From Cercis canadensis (taxonomy: Eukaryota > Streptophyta > Magnoliopsida > Fabales > Fabaceae), in assembly GCA_003255065.1 (NCBI GenBank), contig QAOA01006526.1, forward strand, positions 62,001-126,000: a DNA stretch of 64,000 nt, in the 5' to 3' direction. Numbering within the stretch: position 1 is the stretch's first letter; each line of letters opens with the position of its first letter. Positions 24,601 to 36,691 of the stretch are shown one piece after another. Below the pieces are notes generated by a model that saw only the letters and a list, made by a program, of their open reading frames with translations, did not search any database and was not told where the DNA came from. Position numbers and translations under genes: made by a program.

Positions 24601-25820
24601 GTAACATATAATTATTTTCTTCACATAATCATTAAAAAATGTACTTGCACTTTTGTTTTGATAATTTTGAATCGATGAGTTTGACATGATAGGTAGATAA
24701 GACCGACTCAAAGATGCATGATCCCGACTAATTTGAGATGTAGATTCTAGTCAGATCAACCCAACTTTAGTTTTGACTAATGAATGTGTTATAAAGGACA
24801 ATATATTATACACGCAAGAGTTACATGTTAGGTTGAGTCCAATGTATTTTCTAACTATTTTTGTCTTTTTAAATCCTTAGAACATCGCTTCCCAAAAATT
24901 ATAGGATCTATAGTTAGATTTGGGCTCTTGTACTATTACATGGTTTGTTTGTGTGTATCGTTTTTCTTCTATGTTTCGATTACAGATGCAACAAAGCTTG
25001 TTAGTGGAAGTTGTGGTTTTAATATGATAATGAGAACACATGCATGTAAGTAGGACTTACCCAAAAAAAAAAAAAAAAAGCATGTATCTAAGGAGCATTT
25101 TATTATAATCAACCAGGTCTTGGCTTAGATCTTATGGTATTCAAGAGTTAATAAGTATTTTTTTGATTGTTGCCTGCCCTGAAGATTGTGATGCTTCAAG
25201 GAAGTGTGCTAATGGGGGGAAGATTAGATTCACATGATCGATTTAGAGACTGGAGACTTGATGTTGACAACATGACATATGAGGTGAGGTGTTTGTCCTC
25301 TAAAGCTATCATTTTTCTTTTGTAATAATGTTTCTTCTTGTCATTGATATCTGTATGCATGCACCTGCATCTTATGTTTGCCCGAAATTTCTGGGTTCTC
25401 TGGCTGACAGCAACTGCTTGAGCTTGGTGAGAGAATTGGTCATGTGAACACTGGACTTAAAGAAGATGAAATAGGTTACAATATTAGGAAAAGTAAGCCT
25501 CAAATCCTGACTGATACATCTACACCTCAAGCAAATCAAGTTGACAAAAAATGCAGCATTTGTCAGGTGAGTTTGTAGAGTTAAATATTCGTCACATTGA
25601 TTGACTGTCAGATGTTTTATCTGCATCACAATTATTCAGTGATTTAATGTAATTTTGCTTGTGTATACAGGAGGAGTATGAAGCAGATGATGAGCTGGGG
25701 AAACTAAATTGTGGACATAGCTATCACGTACAATGTATAAGACAATGGCTTGCGCAGAAGAACTTCTGCCCCGTCTGCAAGGAAGAAGTTGTGGTTCGTC
25801 AACGAGTGGCACAATCCTGA
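21623..25820 (+). CDS. RING-H2 type E3 ubiquitin ligase
   Basis: Five exons (21623-22219, 23010-23168, 25185-25283, 25411-25566, 25671-25820), all phase 0 with GT-AG introns, give 386 residues. The C-terminus is a canonical C3H2C3 RING: C333, C336, C351, H353, H356, C359, C370, C373 (CSICQ, NCGHSYHVQC, FCPVC). The N-terminal 200 residues are low complexity and rich in Lys, Asn and Ser, with a basic patch (GKKARKKKHKRSN) that could be a nuclear signal. The middle has two short conserved blocks (LMGGRLDSHDRFRDWRLDVD and ELGERIGHVNTGL) found upstream of the RING in the plant MBR/RHG1A-like ligases. It should accept a ubiquitin-loaded E2; substrates are unknown. It is convergent with the hydrolase gene. 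Confidence 0.9.
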
Positions 25821-26779
25821 TGTTTTTTTGGAAAGCTTCTTATCCTCACCCTTAAATTGGTGTATAGTTTTTCTTTATCCATTACAAGCAAGAATTCATT
25901 CTTTGCTGTCAATCCTTATTGCATCTTACTTTGGCGTTCTTTGTGAGTTGGAAATATATGTTACATTCAGTAATGGTTCCGTAGATGGATGAGACCTTAG
26001 CAGATTAAGATGCCTTGCCTGTGAGTTGGTAATCCTTGTTTATTGAGTTGTGATTCTGGAACTGGATGAGGTCATTGGAAGTTCTACTTTACTGAACTAT
26101 CTTTTTGCCCCCATTTATTCCATGTAAAGGTTTGAATGCACTCAGTTATACAATGAGAAGATAGAGGAGCACTTAATATTCCCTGATCGTTTGTTTGCAT
26201 TTTGCTATTCTAACTGCTTGTCTTCTTTGTTAATGTGGAGACGCACAAGCACCAAATGGCACATTGATCTGGGTAATAATGAGGTGCTTGGATTGGGACC
26301 TCAAGTATATTTTGAATCTGTTCAAAAATTTGTTGATGTTACAATATTTCAAACACAAATTTGCACTGATGATTGTCGGTTTCAAGATTGAAACAAGAGT
26401 AATTCAATACATACAAAGCCATAGAATTCTGACATGCACTAATTTTGCAGTAGTAAAAACAGATACCCTATAGGATGCAGCAGAGTATTGACAATATATT
26501 ATCGCTTGATGGCACGACTAATACCTAGGAAAGATTTTCAATTTGAGATTTTTTCTATTGTAATCATCATTTACTTTATAATATGGACATTGTTTCTACC
26601 CAAAGGATAAAAACATTGTATCTGCCTAATAAAATAATACAGAAGCTTATGCTTCACTTTAGATCATGTATATATTTGCAGGATCTTGAAGGGACATCCT
26701 TCTCTCCGAAAAATATTCATCAAGTGACCTTCTTGAAGGACGAAAGAATGAGGTGCCATCAATTAGAAAGAGAAATGGA
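25821..26779. other. Convergent 3' region
   Basis: About 960 bases between two convergent genes, presumably their 3' untranslated regions and terminators. The open frames here have no family resemblance. Confidence 0.5.
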
Positions 26780-29700
26780 CTAAGCCATGTCATGATGAAA
26801 GAGAAATTCAGTTATAAATGGATATAACTCATCTGCTGCCTGCATTTGGAGAAAAACAAAGAGCAGTTAGACAACCCATCAATTGAAAAACTCTTACTAG
26901 TACCATTATATACGCAATGATAATGTAATACAATCTCTTTCTCAAGTAGGCAATGATGTATCAAACATACAAAACGACCTCCCACTAAGTCATAGTGGGC
27001 ATAGTGCGGACCACCAAGCTCCCCAAAAACTTTGTAAGTAACCAAGTCCTCAGGAATAAGCTTCACTGTTTCTGCTTCACATTTAAGAATACTCATCATA
27101 AGAATGAAAACTATCTTTGTTTTTTTTTTTGTTTTTGTGGGGGAGGGTGTTAAAGCAAGCATTGTATCAAACAATTGTTGCAATTTTAATACCGTATACA
27201 GCTTCAGGGGGACAAATTAGATCTTGGTCGCCAGCAAGCGCTAAAATAGGTACATTACTTTTGTGGAGATGGTCTTTGTAAAAGAAAGATCCACTCCTGT
27301 CACGTAAACCGCCCTTATAGAAGGCTGTTGCTAACTGCAAGAGAAGCTTAGAAGGTACAGTACCTGCCAATTGTGATCCATCAACAATCAGAAAAAAACT
27401 CCCTAATTTTGTTAATTCTGTTACACAAAACATGTAACAATGTACTACTTCTCAGTTGAAGTGCCTAATGTTCATACTGTGAATAGTTTCAGAAGGACTC
27501 TTCCAATATATTACATTAAAAACCTTCCCTTCCATAAAGTTGAGAAACAATGTCAGAGGAGAAAAAAATTGGCACTCACAGAAGTTTTTCAGAGCTAGTT
27601 TTTCAAGCAGCCTTTGATCCATCATGTCTTGAGCTGTAATCTGAGCATTCAGCCATGATAAAACATACGGAGCACAATTTGCGAGAGGATAAGCAATAGA
27701 AATCAATGGCCCAACTGGAATAACAGGAACGTTGATAGCCTGAGCAGGCTCTGCCTGCTAACAAAGAAACAGTGTACTTAGTTTTCTATCATATTCAGCT
27801 TAGATGCATGTCACTGGCATGGGAAAAAAAATGGTGTCAACACAAGCAATATCTTTTATCACGTGCCAGCGGTAAAAGCAACTTGAGAGATGATCTTGAA
27901 GGTGTGTAGTCGAGTGATGACGCCAAGGTAACAATTGATGCCAATCCAGAATCCTTTCCATCAAAACCTGACATATAATGTATGCAAGCAAGAAGAAAAA
28001 CTTGATCAAAAACTTATTTTACACAGAAAAACTTGCCAATATTTAGAACTTTACCAAACTGTGTTTTAAAAATTGACATCCATTGGGAAAAAAATATTTT
28101 GAAACATAAAAAATAGCCAACATATCTTAGCATACAACCCAATGCAATTACATTCCTAACACAATGTTGACCCTGTGCCCCAAAGGATTTCTCATGTCCT
28201 CTCGATGGATACAGCAAAATGTGTTAGACTAGAAACTGCCTGGCTATCTATTGTTTAACAAAGAGAAAAGATGTAGTTGACTTTTAGTCTTCTGATCTTC
28301 TCTCTTTTGCATTTATGCAAAGAGAGAAGACTTAAAAATGATATGTCACTGTTCAGCTGTCCAATTGTATCATATTGAAGTTTCTGTTAAACTTTATCTA
28401 GCGGTAGCATTTACCATGATAACAGCAGTGGCAAAGAAAATATAATGACATTTCAGCAGAACTTACAACAACGTGAGAGCATCGCATATAACAAGATACC
28501 CCCCATTGAGTGGCCAATTGCAAGCAATTTTCCATCCTTCGGTTGGCATTGAGTCCTTATGTATTCCATCTAATGTATAATAAAACCAATGATTGAGATA
28601 CAAATTTAATGAGTATTTTAAACTTACATACCAAGACTCAGTAGAAGAAACAATAAGAATATACCAAAGTCGTCTCACCGCAGCTGGTACATCCTCTTCC
28701 AGATAATGGTCAAAGTCCCAATCGTACTTGAGTTTCTGAAATTCTTCTTGAGCAGCAGATAAAAGCTCTTGCAAGTCTAAAACCTGTGTTGGGAACAATA
28801 ATTGTTGACCCTCTTCAATAATAGTTTGAAGCCTACGATTCAAATCACTGATTCGACTTGCAATTGAAGAGTTTCGTCCAGCTTCCAACAAGTCTGCAAA
28901 ATACTTGATATTGTTAATGTGGTCATAGAATGAGCAAAAATGAAAAAATTACAAGGTCTCAAAGGTTTTTTCACTGACCCCCACTAAGAAAGTCTGAAAG
29001 TCTATCTGATAATCTTGTAAAAGTCTCCATCATCCCTAACCCTTTCCCTTTCATGTAAGGAGCATCTGATTCAAAAGAAACAACAAGGTTATTGGCTGGC
29101 TATAGGGTCATGGAGGAGAAGGATTGTTTTTACCTTGCTTAAGGGCAGAATCTATCTCAGCTAAATTGTTGAGGTACTGCTTATCTTCCTCCAAGCTAAC
29201 TCCATTTATGCTCAACCCAGAACCTCGAACTTCAAGAGTCCATGTATCAAATCCTTGGGCAGACATGTAGCGTGCAAATGAAGACTAAAAAAGAAACTAC
29301 TACTTAGTACACAATGATATGGGAGAACATCAAAAATCCTAGACTGATTGTTACAATATTTGCTAATAGCATGCAGATTAATCCATAACAGCAAGGATGG
29401 TAAAGAAAGTGCCAAAAAAGTCACGATTTTTAATGGAAACACTTTCACCTGAGGAGAGAGATCATAACCAACAGCATTGGTTGCAACCCCTGACAATAGT
29501 AGAAGTGGGTGATTTCTAGTCGGTGCCTGTAAACACATGCAAAGCGTATCTTCAACAGAGATTTCATCTCCAAGCTTTTCCCTCTATTTGTGTTGCCAAA
29601 TGAACCCATCTTCAAATTTCTATTTTTTCTCAGAAATTAAAGTGAGATGAAGATATTTTCAATAAAAACGATGGAAACCGCTAAATGAAGAAGATGAAAA

Positions 29701-30008
29701 AGGAAAGCTGAGAACTTGAGTGCCTTAGACTGAGAGATCACCTCAGGCGAAGGCAGGTAGCGCCAGAGAGCGAGCTTCCAATCAGAGTTGGAAACAGAGA
29801 CATAGTGAAGTTCATCGGCTGTACATATCGATTTCCGCTTATTGTTCTTCCTCTCTGAATTCACACCGAGGAATGCCACAGGCCTCGCCGGCAACGGCGC
29901 TGACACCCACTGGCGGGTTAAGCGCGAGAAGATCCGGTTTCCCTCTCTCGGGTCGGCTCGAAGCGGGTCAAACCAACAGAATCCAGAGCCAATCCGGCTA
30001 ACTAGCAT
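26780..30008 (-). CDS. Alpha/beta hydrolase (UCP031088-type), plastid-like
   Basis: Eleven exons (30008-29742, 29526-29449, 29284-29134, 29065-28979, 28893-28679, 28569-28467, 27967-27863, 27750-27580, 27363-27193, 27071-26971, 26839-26780) join in phase to give 502 residues. The nucleophile elbow is GHSMGG with Ser287. The probable acid lies in AGDQDLICPP (Asp438 or Asp440) and the catalytic His in PHYAHYDLVGG (His472 or His475). An N-terminal Arg/Ser region could be a plastid signal. An inserted helical segment (residues about 195-266) acts as a lid in related folds. Exon 7 was ended at the donor C|GTGATA because only this keeps GT-AG and the phase (PLAQPAQAINV). The family is known only as an uncharacterised plant hydrolase; the substrate is unknown. 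Confidence 0.9.
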
Positions 30009-31317
30009 TTTTTTCCCCCCTCTTTTTCTTGTTTATTATTCGAATTCGAAACAGATCAGAGCTATGCTGTAAAGAACACGATTTAGTGTTACAAGTTATA
30101 ACTGCATGGACAACTAACGTTAATAACAATAAAAAGTTACGTTACGGTCCGGTCCCGGAAAAGCCAAAAGCTGACATTCTCTGCTTGCTGATCTGAAAAG
30201 CCAAGATATTTTTTTCTATATCGGGATTGGTATGCTACGTATACGTTGTGTTGGGCCCAAGAGAGGTTTTTTAACACGCGTGCCATGTCCATTAGTGGAA
30301 CTGGGACCCACAAAGAAAATTGCATTAGTGGGGTCCTAAACCTTATCCACTTTTCTAGTGGAGGTTAAGAAGTTGGGGTTAGCAATGATTTGCGTGGAAG
30401 GAATAATAACACGAACCCCTAAGGAAAGATGGTTTATCAAGGGAAGTCTCTTCTTATCTTACTAGTAATAGTAAATGAATCAATCTTATATAGCACAAAA
30501 TGTAGTCTTCATCATCAGTAAGTATGGGAAAGATGGATGTAAGAAGTATATACGATTTTCAGTAAGAGCTACCAAATTATCTGACTCATGATTTTTGTTG
30601 ATGCTGAAATGTTTGAACCAATCCAAAATTAGGAAAGGGATGTCTCAAAATGGCGTATAAGTATTATTTAAGTCCTTCTGTTTTTTTATTAGTGAAAAGG
30701 ATAATTCATTCATACAAGCCACAAAATCAGTACAAGCAGTAATAGTCTGCAACTAAATTGAAAATTTCTGCTGCTCTAGCTGGGTTCTAGTTACAAACTG
30801 GAAATCTTTAGGACTGAAAAGGAAGCTTGTGAAACACAAGTTTAATGCCCCCAAGGAATGTGCGAGTGTTGGAAGTAAAATGCAGGAGAGAGCAAGCCAG
30901 TATAGAGAGGGGGAATCGACAACATTCATGTCTGAACATGTGGGAATCATATATATCAATAATCTGTGTCGCTCGTACGTTAAATAAGACAATTACAAAA
31001 ACCTATTTCTTGCATACAAAAAACCATAACTATCAATGAGTTGCCCTCTCCAAGCAAATTTTCAGTGCGGAGAAAATGGATCGGTGAAGCCTTCTTGTTC
31101 ATGGACACGGGTTCTACAGCGTCTTTGACCCAAAAAAAAGAAAAAGATAAACTCTGCAAACTTTTTAGTATCATCACATCACCACTGTCTTCTGCCCTCA
31201 AGTTTTGGGAGCATAAGAGCTCTTGTCACATGGGGTTCCCAATTTCTTGGCGCATAAGAAAAGCTTACAGCTGAATTCATTGTTAAGCAGATGTATTTCA
31301 ACCACCAAGCTATGAAC
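30009..31317. other. Intergenic region
   Basis: Between the hydrolase start and the MurG stop, both on the minus strand. It should hold the hydrolase promoter and the MurG 3' end. No gene seen. Confidence 0.5.
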
Positions 31318-34300
31318 CTACTTTGTTGCCTTTTCTCCCTTTTTTGTTGATAAATTTACCAGAGAAAGAATGTGCTTAACAATTTCCCCAGAGGCATTGG
31401 GATTTGCAGCTTTTAGAGCCCTCTCAGACATATCCACCAATTTCCTCTCATCCCCTACAAATCAGGAAACAAGGAAATAAGATAAGAAAGAGAGAGAGAG
31501 AGATAAAGTTACATTACGTCCTCAAGGTAAATTCAATTGATCTCCTCTTACGTGGTTTTAAGAACAACAATAAATTGAACTTAAAAATCATACAATATAT
31601 ATGAAAATTTCCCTCTTTATGTAACTAACAGCCAAGAACACTCACAGACATCAACCAGTTGCATATTAACAAACGAATCTATAATTTCAGTGTTGAGAAC
31701 CTAATTCGGTGTCATATTGCAAAATAAAGATCTCAGACTTATATGAAAAAGCAAGAAAACTTCATTCTCATAAAACACCTGCATGAGACATAAAATGTTC
31801 TAGGTCAAGTATTATAGCAGGCAGCTCTTACAGAATAAAGACATATAGAGTTACCAAACTATCAGAATTTCAATTCTAATCATCAGTTTACAGTGTCCTG
31901 TTTACAATGGCCTAGAAAATAGTAAAAAGAATCTTTCTTCGTATAACTTTCAGCATATAGATTACTACTACTATTATAATTTTTATAAGTATCTCTTTTT
32001 TTTTTTTTTCCTCCTTTTACAAGTACTACTGTACTAGAATCAAATACCACCAGTTCAACCTATAATTCCTTCTGTTGGTACTACTACTACTGCTACTATA
32101 ATTTTACAGTATCCTTCATTTTTTTTTTAATGATTTTTTACATTATCTATATGATTATCCATGCTGAATAAGTACCTGAATCAAATATCACCAGTTCAAC
32201 CTTGTGTTTGCACTCAACACATAACCTCTAGTTTGTCTTGTATGTTAAGGATCTTAAGGCATCTTCCTTATCTTATTTTTTCAGGATTTTATGAATAAAG
32301 TTTTTCTGAATGTAGTTTTATAGATAAAAGTAACAAGGATAAAAGTAATATTTTCTAGAAAGTTATGGTATTTTCCTATCTACCTGCATTACAAAGTGTC
32401 TACATTATTCTGTGTGTTTGTGAAAATCATAAAAAAGAACGACTAAAATATTTTCTTTATCCAATCAGAAACCTAAGGAAGGATTTCCAAACCCAAGAAA
32501 CTAAAACCAATATGGGCAATGAAGACAACATACTTAATATCTGTTCAATTGCAATTGCTAGTGTACTTGAATCAAGTTCATCTTCTGTTATAACTGTCAC
32601 ACCAGCTAAGTCTGCCAGCAAAGCAGCATTTTTGAACTGATGCCCCTCCTCAACATGTGGTGATGGTATCTACAAAATCAAAGAAAGGCCATCATATTTT
32701 TTTTTTTTATCAATCAACAGATCTAGCCAAACAATGTGTATTTAAAAGGTCATGTTTAAGAAATCAAAAGAGAAAACAGTTGGAATGCTAGTTTGGCAAA
32801 TAAGATGATCTTCTATAGAATCAAACTATTATCTCACAATATGAAAATGTAATAATAAAGTATACACACACGGACAAATAAATAAATAAATATAAGCTCT
32901 TCGTGGGCATATATTAAGCCATGCATTATCATTCTTCGGATATCTAGAAAGAATGATAACCTTGCGCAGTTTAGAATCACATATAGAGTAACATGTTATC
33001 TGAAACTGATATGAAAGCACAAAAGAAAGCAGTTGCATAGCTTGTTTACCACATTTTGATGCTAGTTGAGTGCACTCTTTTTACCTCAATGTAACAATTC
33101 ACAAACAGCCATAAATTTTCTAATAAACTTTATATAGACAATGGATTTATCCATTATTAAGTTCTCTAACCTGTTATATATTTGAATTTTAATGAACAAA
33201 GCAGCATATGAACCTGATAGGTAATCACTGCAATTATGTGACAAGCATGTAACTTGAAGCATGCATACACATGATGCACACGCACACACAATCATTATTA
33301 ATTTCATTCAGATTCTAATTATCAATTAGCATTCTTTAGGAAGACTCCACTCATAGGATAGGGTGCTCTTGTTTTTTTGTTACTTGAAACCACATAACTG
33401 TAAAAATATCTATCGTATTGATGACCCATTTCTATCCTGAGTCTCTTTAAGGAATTACTGAGAGAACAATGTATTTGACAACCAATAGAACTTATGGGTA
33501 CCATTACAAACTTACAAACTATACCAGCCTATTTCCTAAACACTCACACATGCATACCAACAATTGTGCATAACTTCTATGTACTTTTTTTTACATCTTC
33601 AGTACTTTAGTATGTAAAATATACCACAAGGAATAGGATATTTGACAGTTAAAACAATTACTTTGCATGTTAATCTTTTGGTGGACCGTTTCAAGATAAG
33701 AATAATAACTCTGCTTAAAAGGTCAAAAACAAAAGACTGTTCTACTTGATTTAGCTGAATTATTATAGCCACACACATTAAAACTAATATAAAATATTAA
33801 CAATTGTATGCACAAGCTGAAGGGAAAAGGCAAAAGTTAAGTACCAGGATAGACGGTTTCCCAGTTGCCAGGATTTCATAGCATGTCATTGCCCCAGCTC
33901 GAGAAACAATAAGGTCTGCAGCAGCATATGCCAAATCCATACAATGCATGAACCTTTACCACAAGAGAGTTCATCGGATATTTCATAATGTTAAGTGAAA
34001 CAAAGAGAGAGCACACGAATTAATTGCAGATAAGTGATCCCTAGATTAGGTTCTCCATAACGAGGGTGAAAATAGCTTGATGTTTGGTTTTAGAAGCCTG
34101 AAGAAAGTAGGACCCCTATATCATTTCCAAAATGCTTGGGCAGAGGGGCCTCACACGTGTAAAGAAAAGTCTTTTCAGATCATGCAGTGGGAGAGAACTT
34201 CCCTATTCTTTCAGCAACCAGAGTTACAACATTACTATAATATGTTTTGCCCACGTTAGAGGACAACCTTAATAATAAATTCAATCAGAAAATTTTGCAA

Positions 34301-35429
34301 AACAATCTTAAGGCAGTGCAGATTCCATTTGATTATAAAGCAAGAAAAAACTAACTTCTGCAAACTATAGAAGCGCGCTTACGGTGTCAAATACAAATGC
34401 GGATGATCTTTAACCAGGCTGTCCATCTCATCATATGCTTCAACACCCGTTTGCCATATAATGTACAAGTTACTATTCTCCCTGAGCATCTGATAATACA
34501 AATTCAGCATTGTAATGTTAATAGTATGAGCACCAAAAGACCCACCAAGAACTAACAAAACCTTTGCTTTAGAATCTCTTATCTTCCCAGAACCTGGAAA
34601 AAAATGTGAGCGGGCCATTGCCATTGAAACAGAGTTCCTCAAAGACAACCTCACTGGGTTTCCACATACCACACACTTTTCTCTTGGAAAGCTATCAATA
34701 GTGGAATTAAAAGCAACGAAAATCATGTCAGCTACTGAGGAAAGAGCCCAATTTGCTAAACCGGGCACCGAATTCTGCTCTTGTATTACCATCTTTATGC
34801 CTTTAAGCTTAGCAGCGAGGCATACTGGGAAAGAAACGTACCCACCAGTCCCTACAACAACATGGGGTTCGAAATCCCGCAACTTTCGAAAGCATTGGAT
34901 CAAAGATTTGATCAAATGATAAGGGAAAAAGAGGTTTTTCAGGGAGATAAACAAGGGGCGAGCTAATCTGATGGGAGGGACAGAAGTAAAATTGTACCCA
35001 GCAGAGGGAATCGCAGTGCTTTCCATGCTATTGGGGGTGCCGATGAAGAGGATTTCGCAGGTGGGGTTCGTGATTCTGAGCTCATCGGCAACGGCAACCG
35101 CAGGGTATATTCGGCCCCCAGTGCCACCGGCGGCGAAGACCACACGAAGCTTGTCGACGGCGTCGTTCTGGGTTGCGCCAATTTGGTCATTGGAAGATAT
35201 GCAGCAGGAGATTTTAAGAATCCTGAGATGCAAAAGGTGAGTTCAGAGAGAGAACGTGACATTGTGCGTCTGTGTGTGTGTTGTAAGAGAGAGCTTGCCT
35301 GGGTCTTGCTGGCTGAAACGGGTGCACAGGGGAGGGTAGAGAAGAGTGTGAAGCTAAAGTTGGGAACTTGGGAAAGGGTGAAAGGTGGCAAATGGTGGTC
35401 GCCATTAACTTAGAGCTTGAAGCTCTCAC
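31318..35429 (-). CDS. MurG-like UDP-GlcNAc glycosyltransferase, plastid precursor
   Basis: Exons 35429-35299, 35222-34383, 33953-33845, 32669-32534 and 31454-31318 give 450 residues (442 from the second Met at 35405). In bacteria MurG adds GlcNAc to lipid I to make lipid II on the inner membrane; plants keep a nuclear copy for the plastid. Visible MurG features are the N-terminal loop [71 protein letters not shown] and [15 protein letters not shown]. The Ser/Pro-rich start ([16 protein letters not shown]) fits a transit peptide. The first intron (35298-35223, 76 bases) starts with GC, not GT. Without it the main frame meets a TGA just upstream, so splicing is needed to attach the transit peptide. 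The loop has Arg where bacterial MurG has His. Confidence 0.88.
31960..32205. repeat. Degenerate tandem repeat inside a MurG intron
   Basis: Two units of about 141 bases share an ACTACTACTA start, a T-run, and an AATCAAATAYCACCAGTTCAACC end (ends near 32060 and 32201). They lie in the fourth intron of the MurG-like gene. They are too degenerate for recent origin. Confidence 0.45.
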
Positions 35430-36691
35430 GAAAACATTAGTGGAGTGGTAAAGTTGCCACCTTTTTCAAGTGGGAAAGTGTTTAAAACAACCATTAGATG
35501 ATTCCAGTAACAATGGTAATGAATGGGGTAGTTCAAGATTTGAGTGAGAAGGAAAATTCAGCTTGAAATTGAAAGCGACCCGGCATGCAAAATGAGGTAG
35601 TGGTGGCAACTGATATTGAAAGATGCAAAATTGGACAACCTTCCAATATTTGGTAGTTAGTTGCCTCTCCTAGTTCCCCTTGTCTCTCAACCAAGTCAGA
35701 TTTAGTCAGTTTTTTTTATTTATTTATTTATATTTTGATTTGTTGCTTTTTGACTTTTTAGAAGAAAATCATTGTCACTCGCGAGAAGCACAATAGAACA
35801 TGTCACATGACCTAGTGTCACTCTAGTCACAAATCCATTCTGTTACTAAGCTTAATATTCCTCTTTTTCCTTTTTATTAGAATATTATTAGGTTATTATG
35901 CTTCTTGGATTGCGATTTTGCATAAAGAAGTAATGCACGTGGAATTTTCAGGTTTCAACGATATTAGGCAAAACTATGTGCTCTATTATCTCTGTTTAGA
36001 TCTTAAAAACAGTTAAACCACATATAGTTCTTGGGCTCGCTGCATGCATGTTAGTAGATTCCCTTTGACGCCACGACGCCAATAATTTAATTAAATTAAT
36101 TAAGTCTAGCCCTTACTTTAATTAATTAAATTAATCATGTTTACATAAAGCCATGCAACTTTAGTTTATGCACAGTTTGGATTCTAGCAATTGGTCCCTT
36201 CAAAATGTTCAGATTAAACCTTTTGTTAGAGGTCTATTCAAATTGATAACACGATAAGAAGCACACATGACGCCTTGGGAGTGTGTTATTGGCTTGTATA
36301 TCGGATTTTTATATCATTTTGTGGAGTTTTATCTATAATTCTTAGCTTTATTTTTTATAATAATTATCTATCTTTAAAAACAAAAAATTGTCACATGACA
36401 CTCACGAAATAGTCCTGCGAGCTTTTGGATATCAATTTGCACATATTAGTGGCCATCAACTTTCAACTCAACAACAAAAAGGAGAAGGAAAAATGAAAAC
36501 AAGAAAAATGATCCAACGGCAGTCCCTTGCCTTATTCAACTGGATTTGTATAATTGATAGGTAAACGAGAAAAGCCAAGTTCACTATGTATGTAATCTTT
36601 GATGACAATGACATTGAATTCCATATAGTTAAGAGAATGCAGATAAAAAAGAAAGAAACGTGACCTAGTCCTTATTTTTCATTTAATTGAT
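35430..36691. other. Intergenic region
   Basis: Holds the MurG promoter and the 3' flank of the PB1-domain gene, both on the minus strand. A TTAATTAA-rich near-palindrome lies at about 36085-36135. No gene seen. Confidence 0.45.

Noticed and set aside
27837..27866. Non-canonical splice junction in the hydrolase (exon 7/8)
   Set aside because: At first only an intron starting with GC appeared possible, but shifting to the donor C|GTGATA and the acceptor GGCAG|AGCC gives a normal GT-AG intron in phase.
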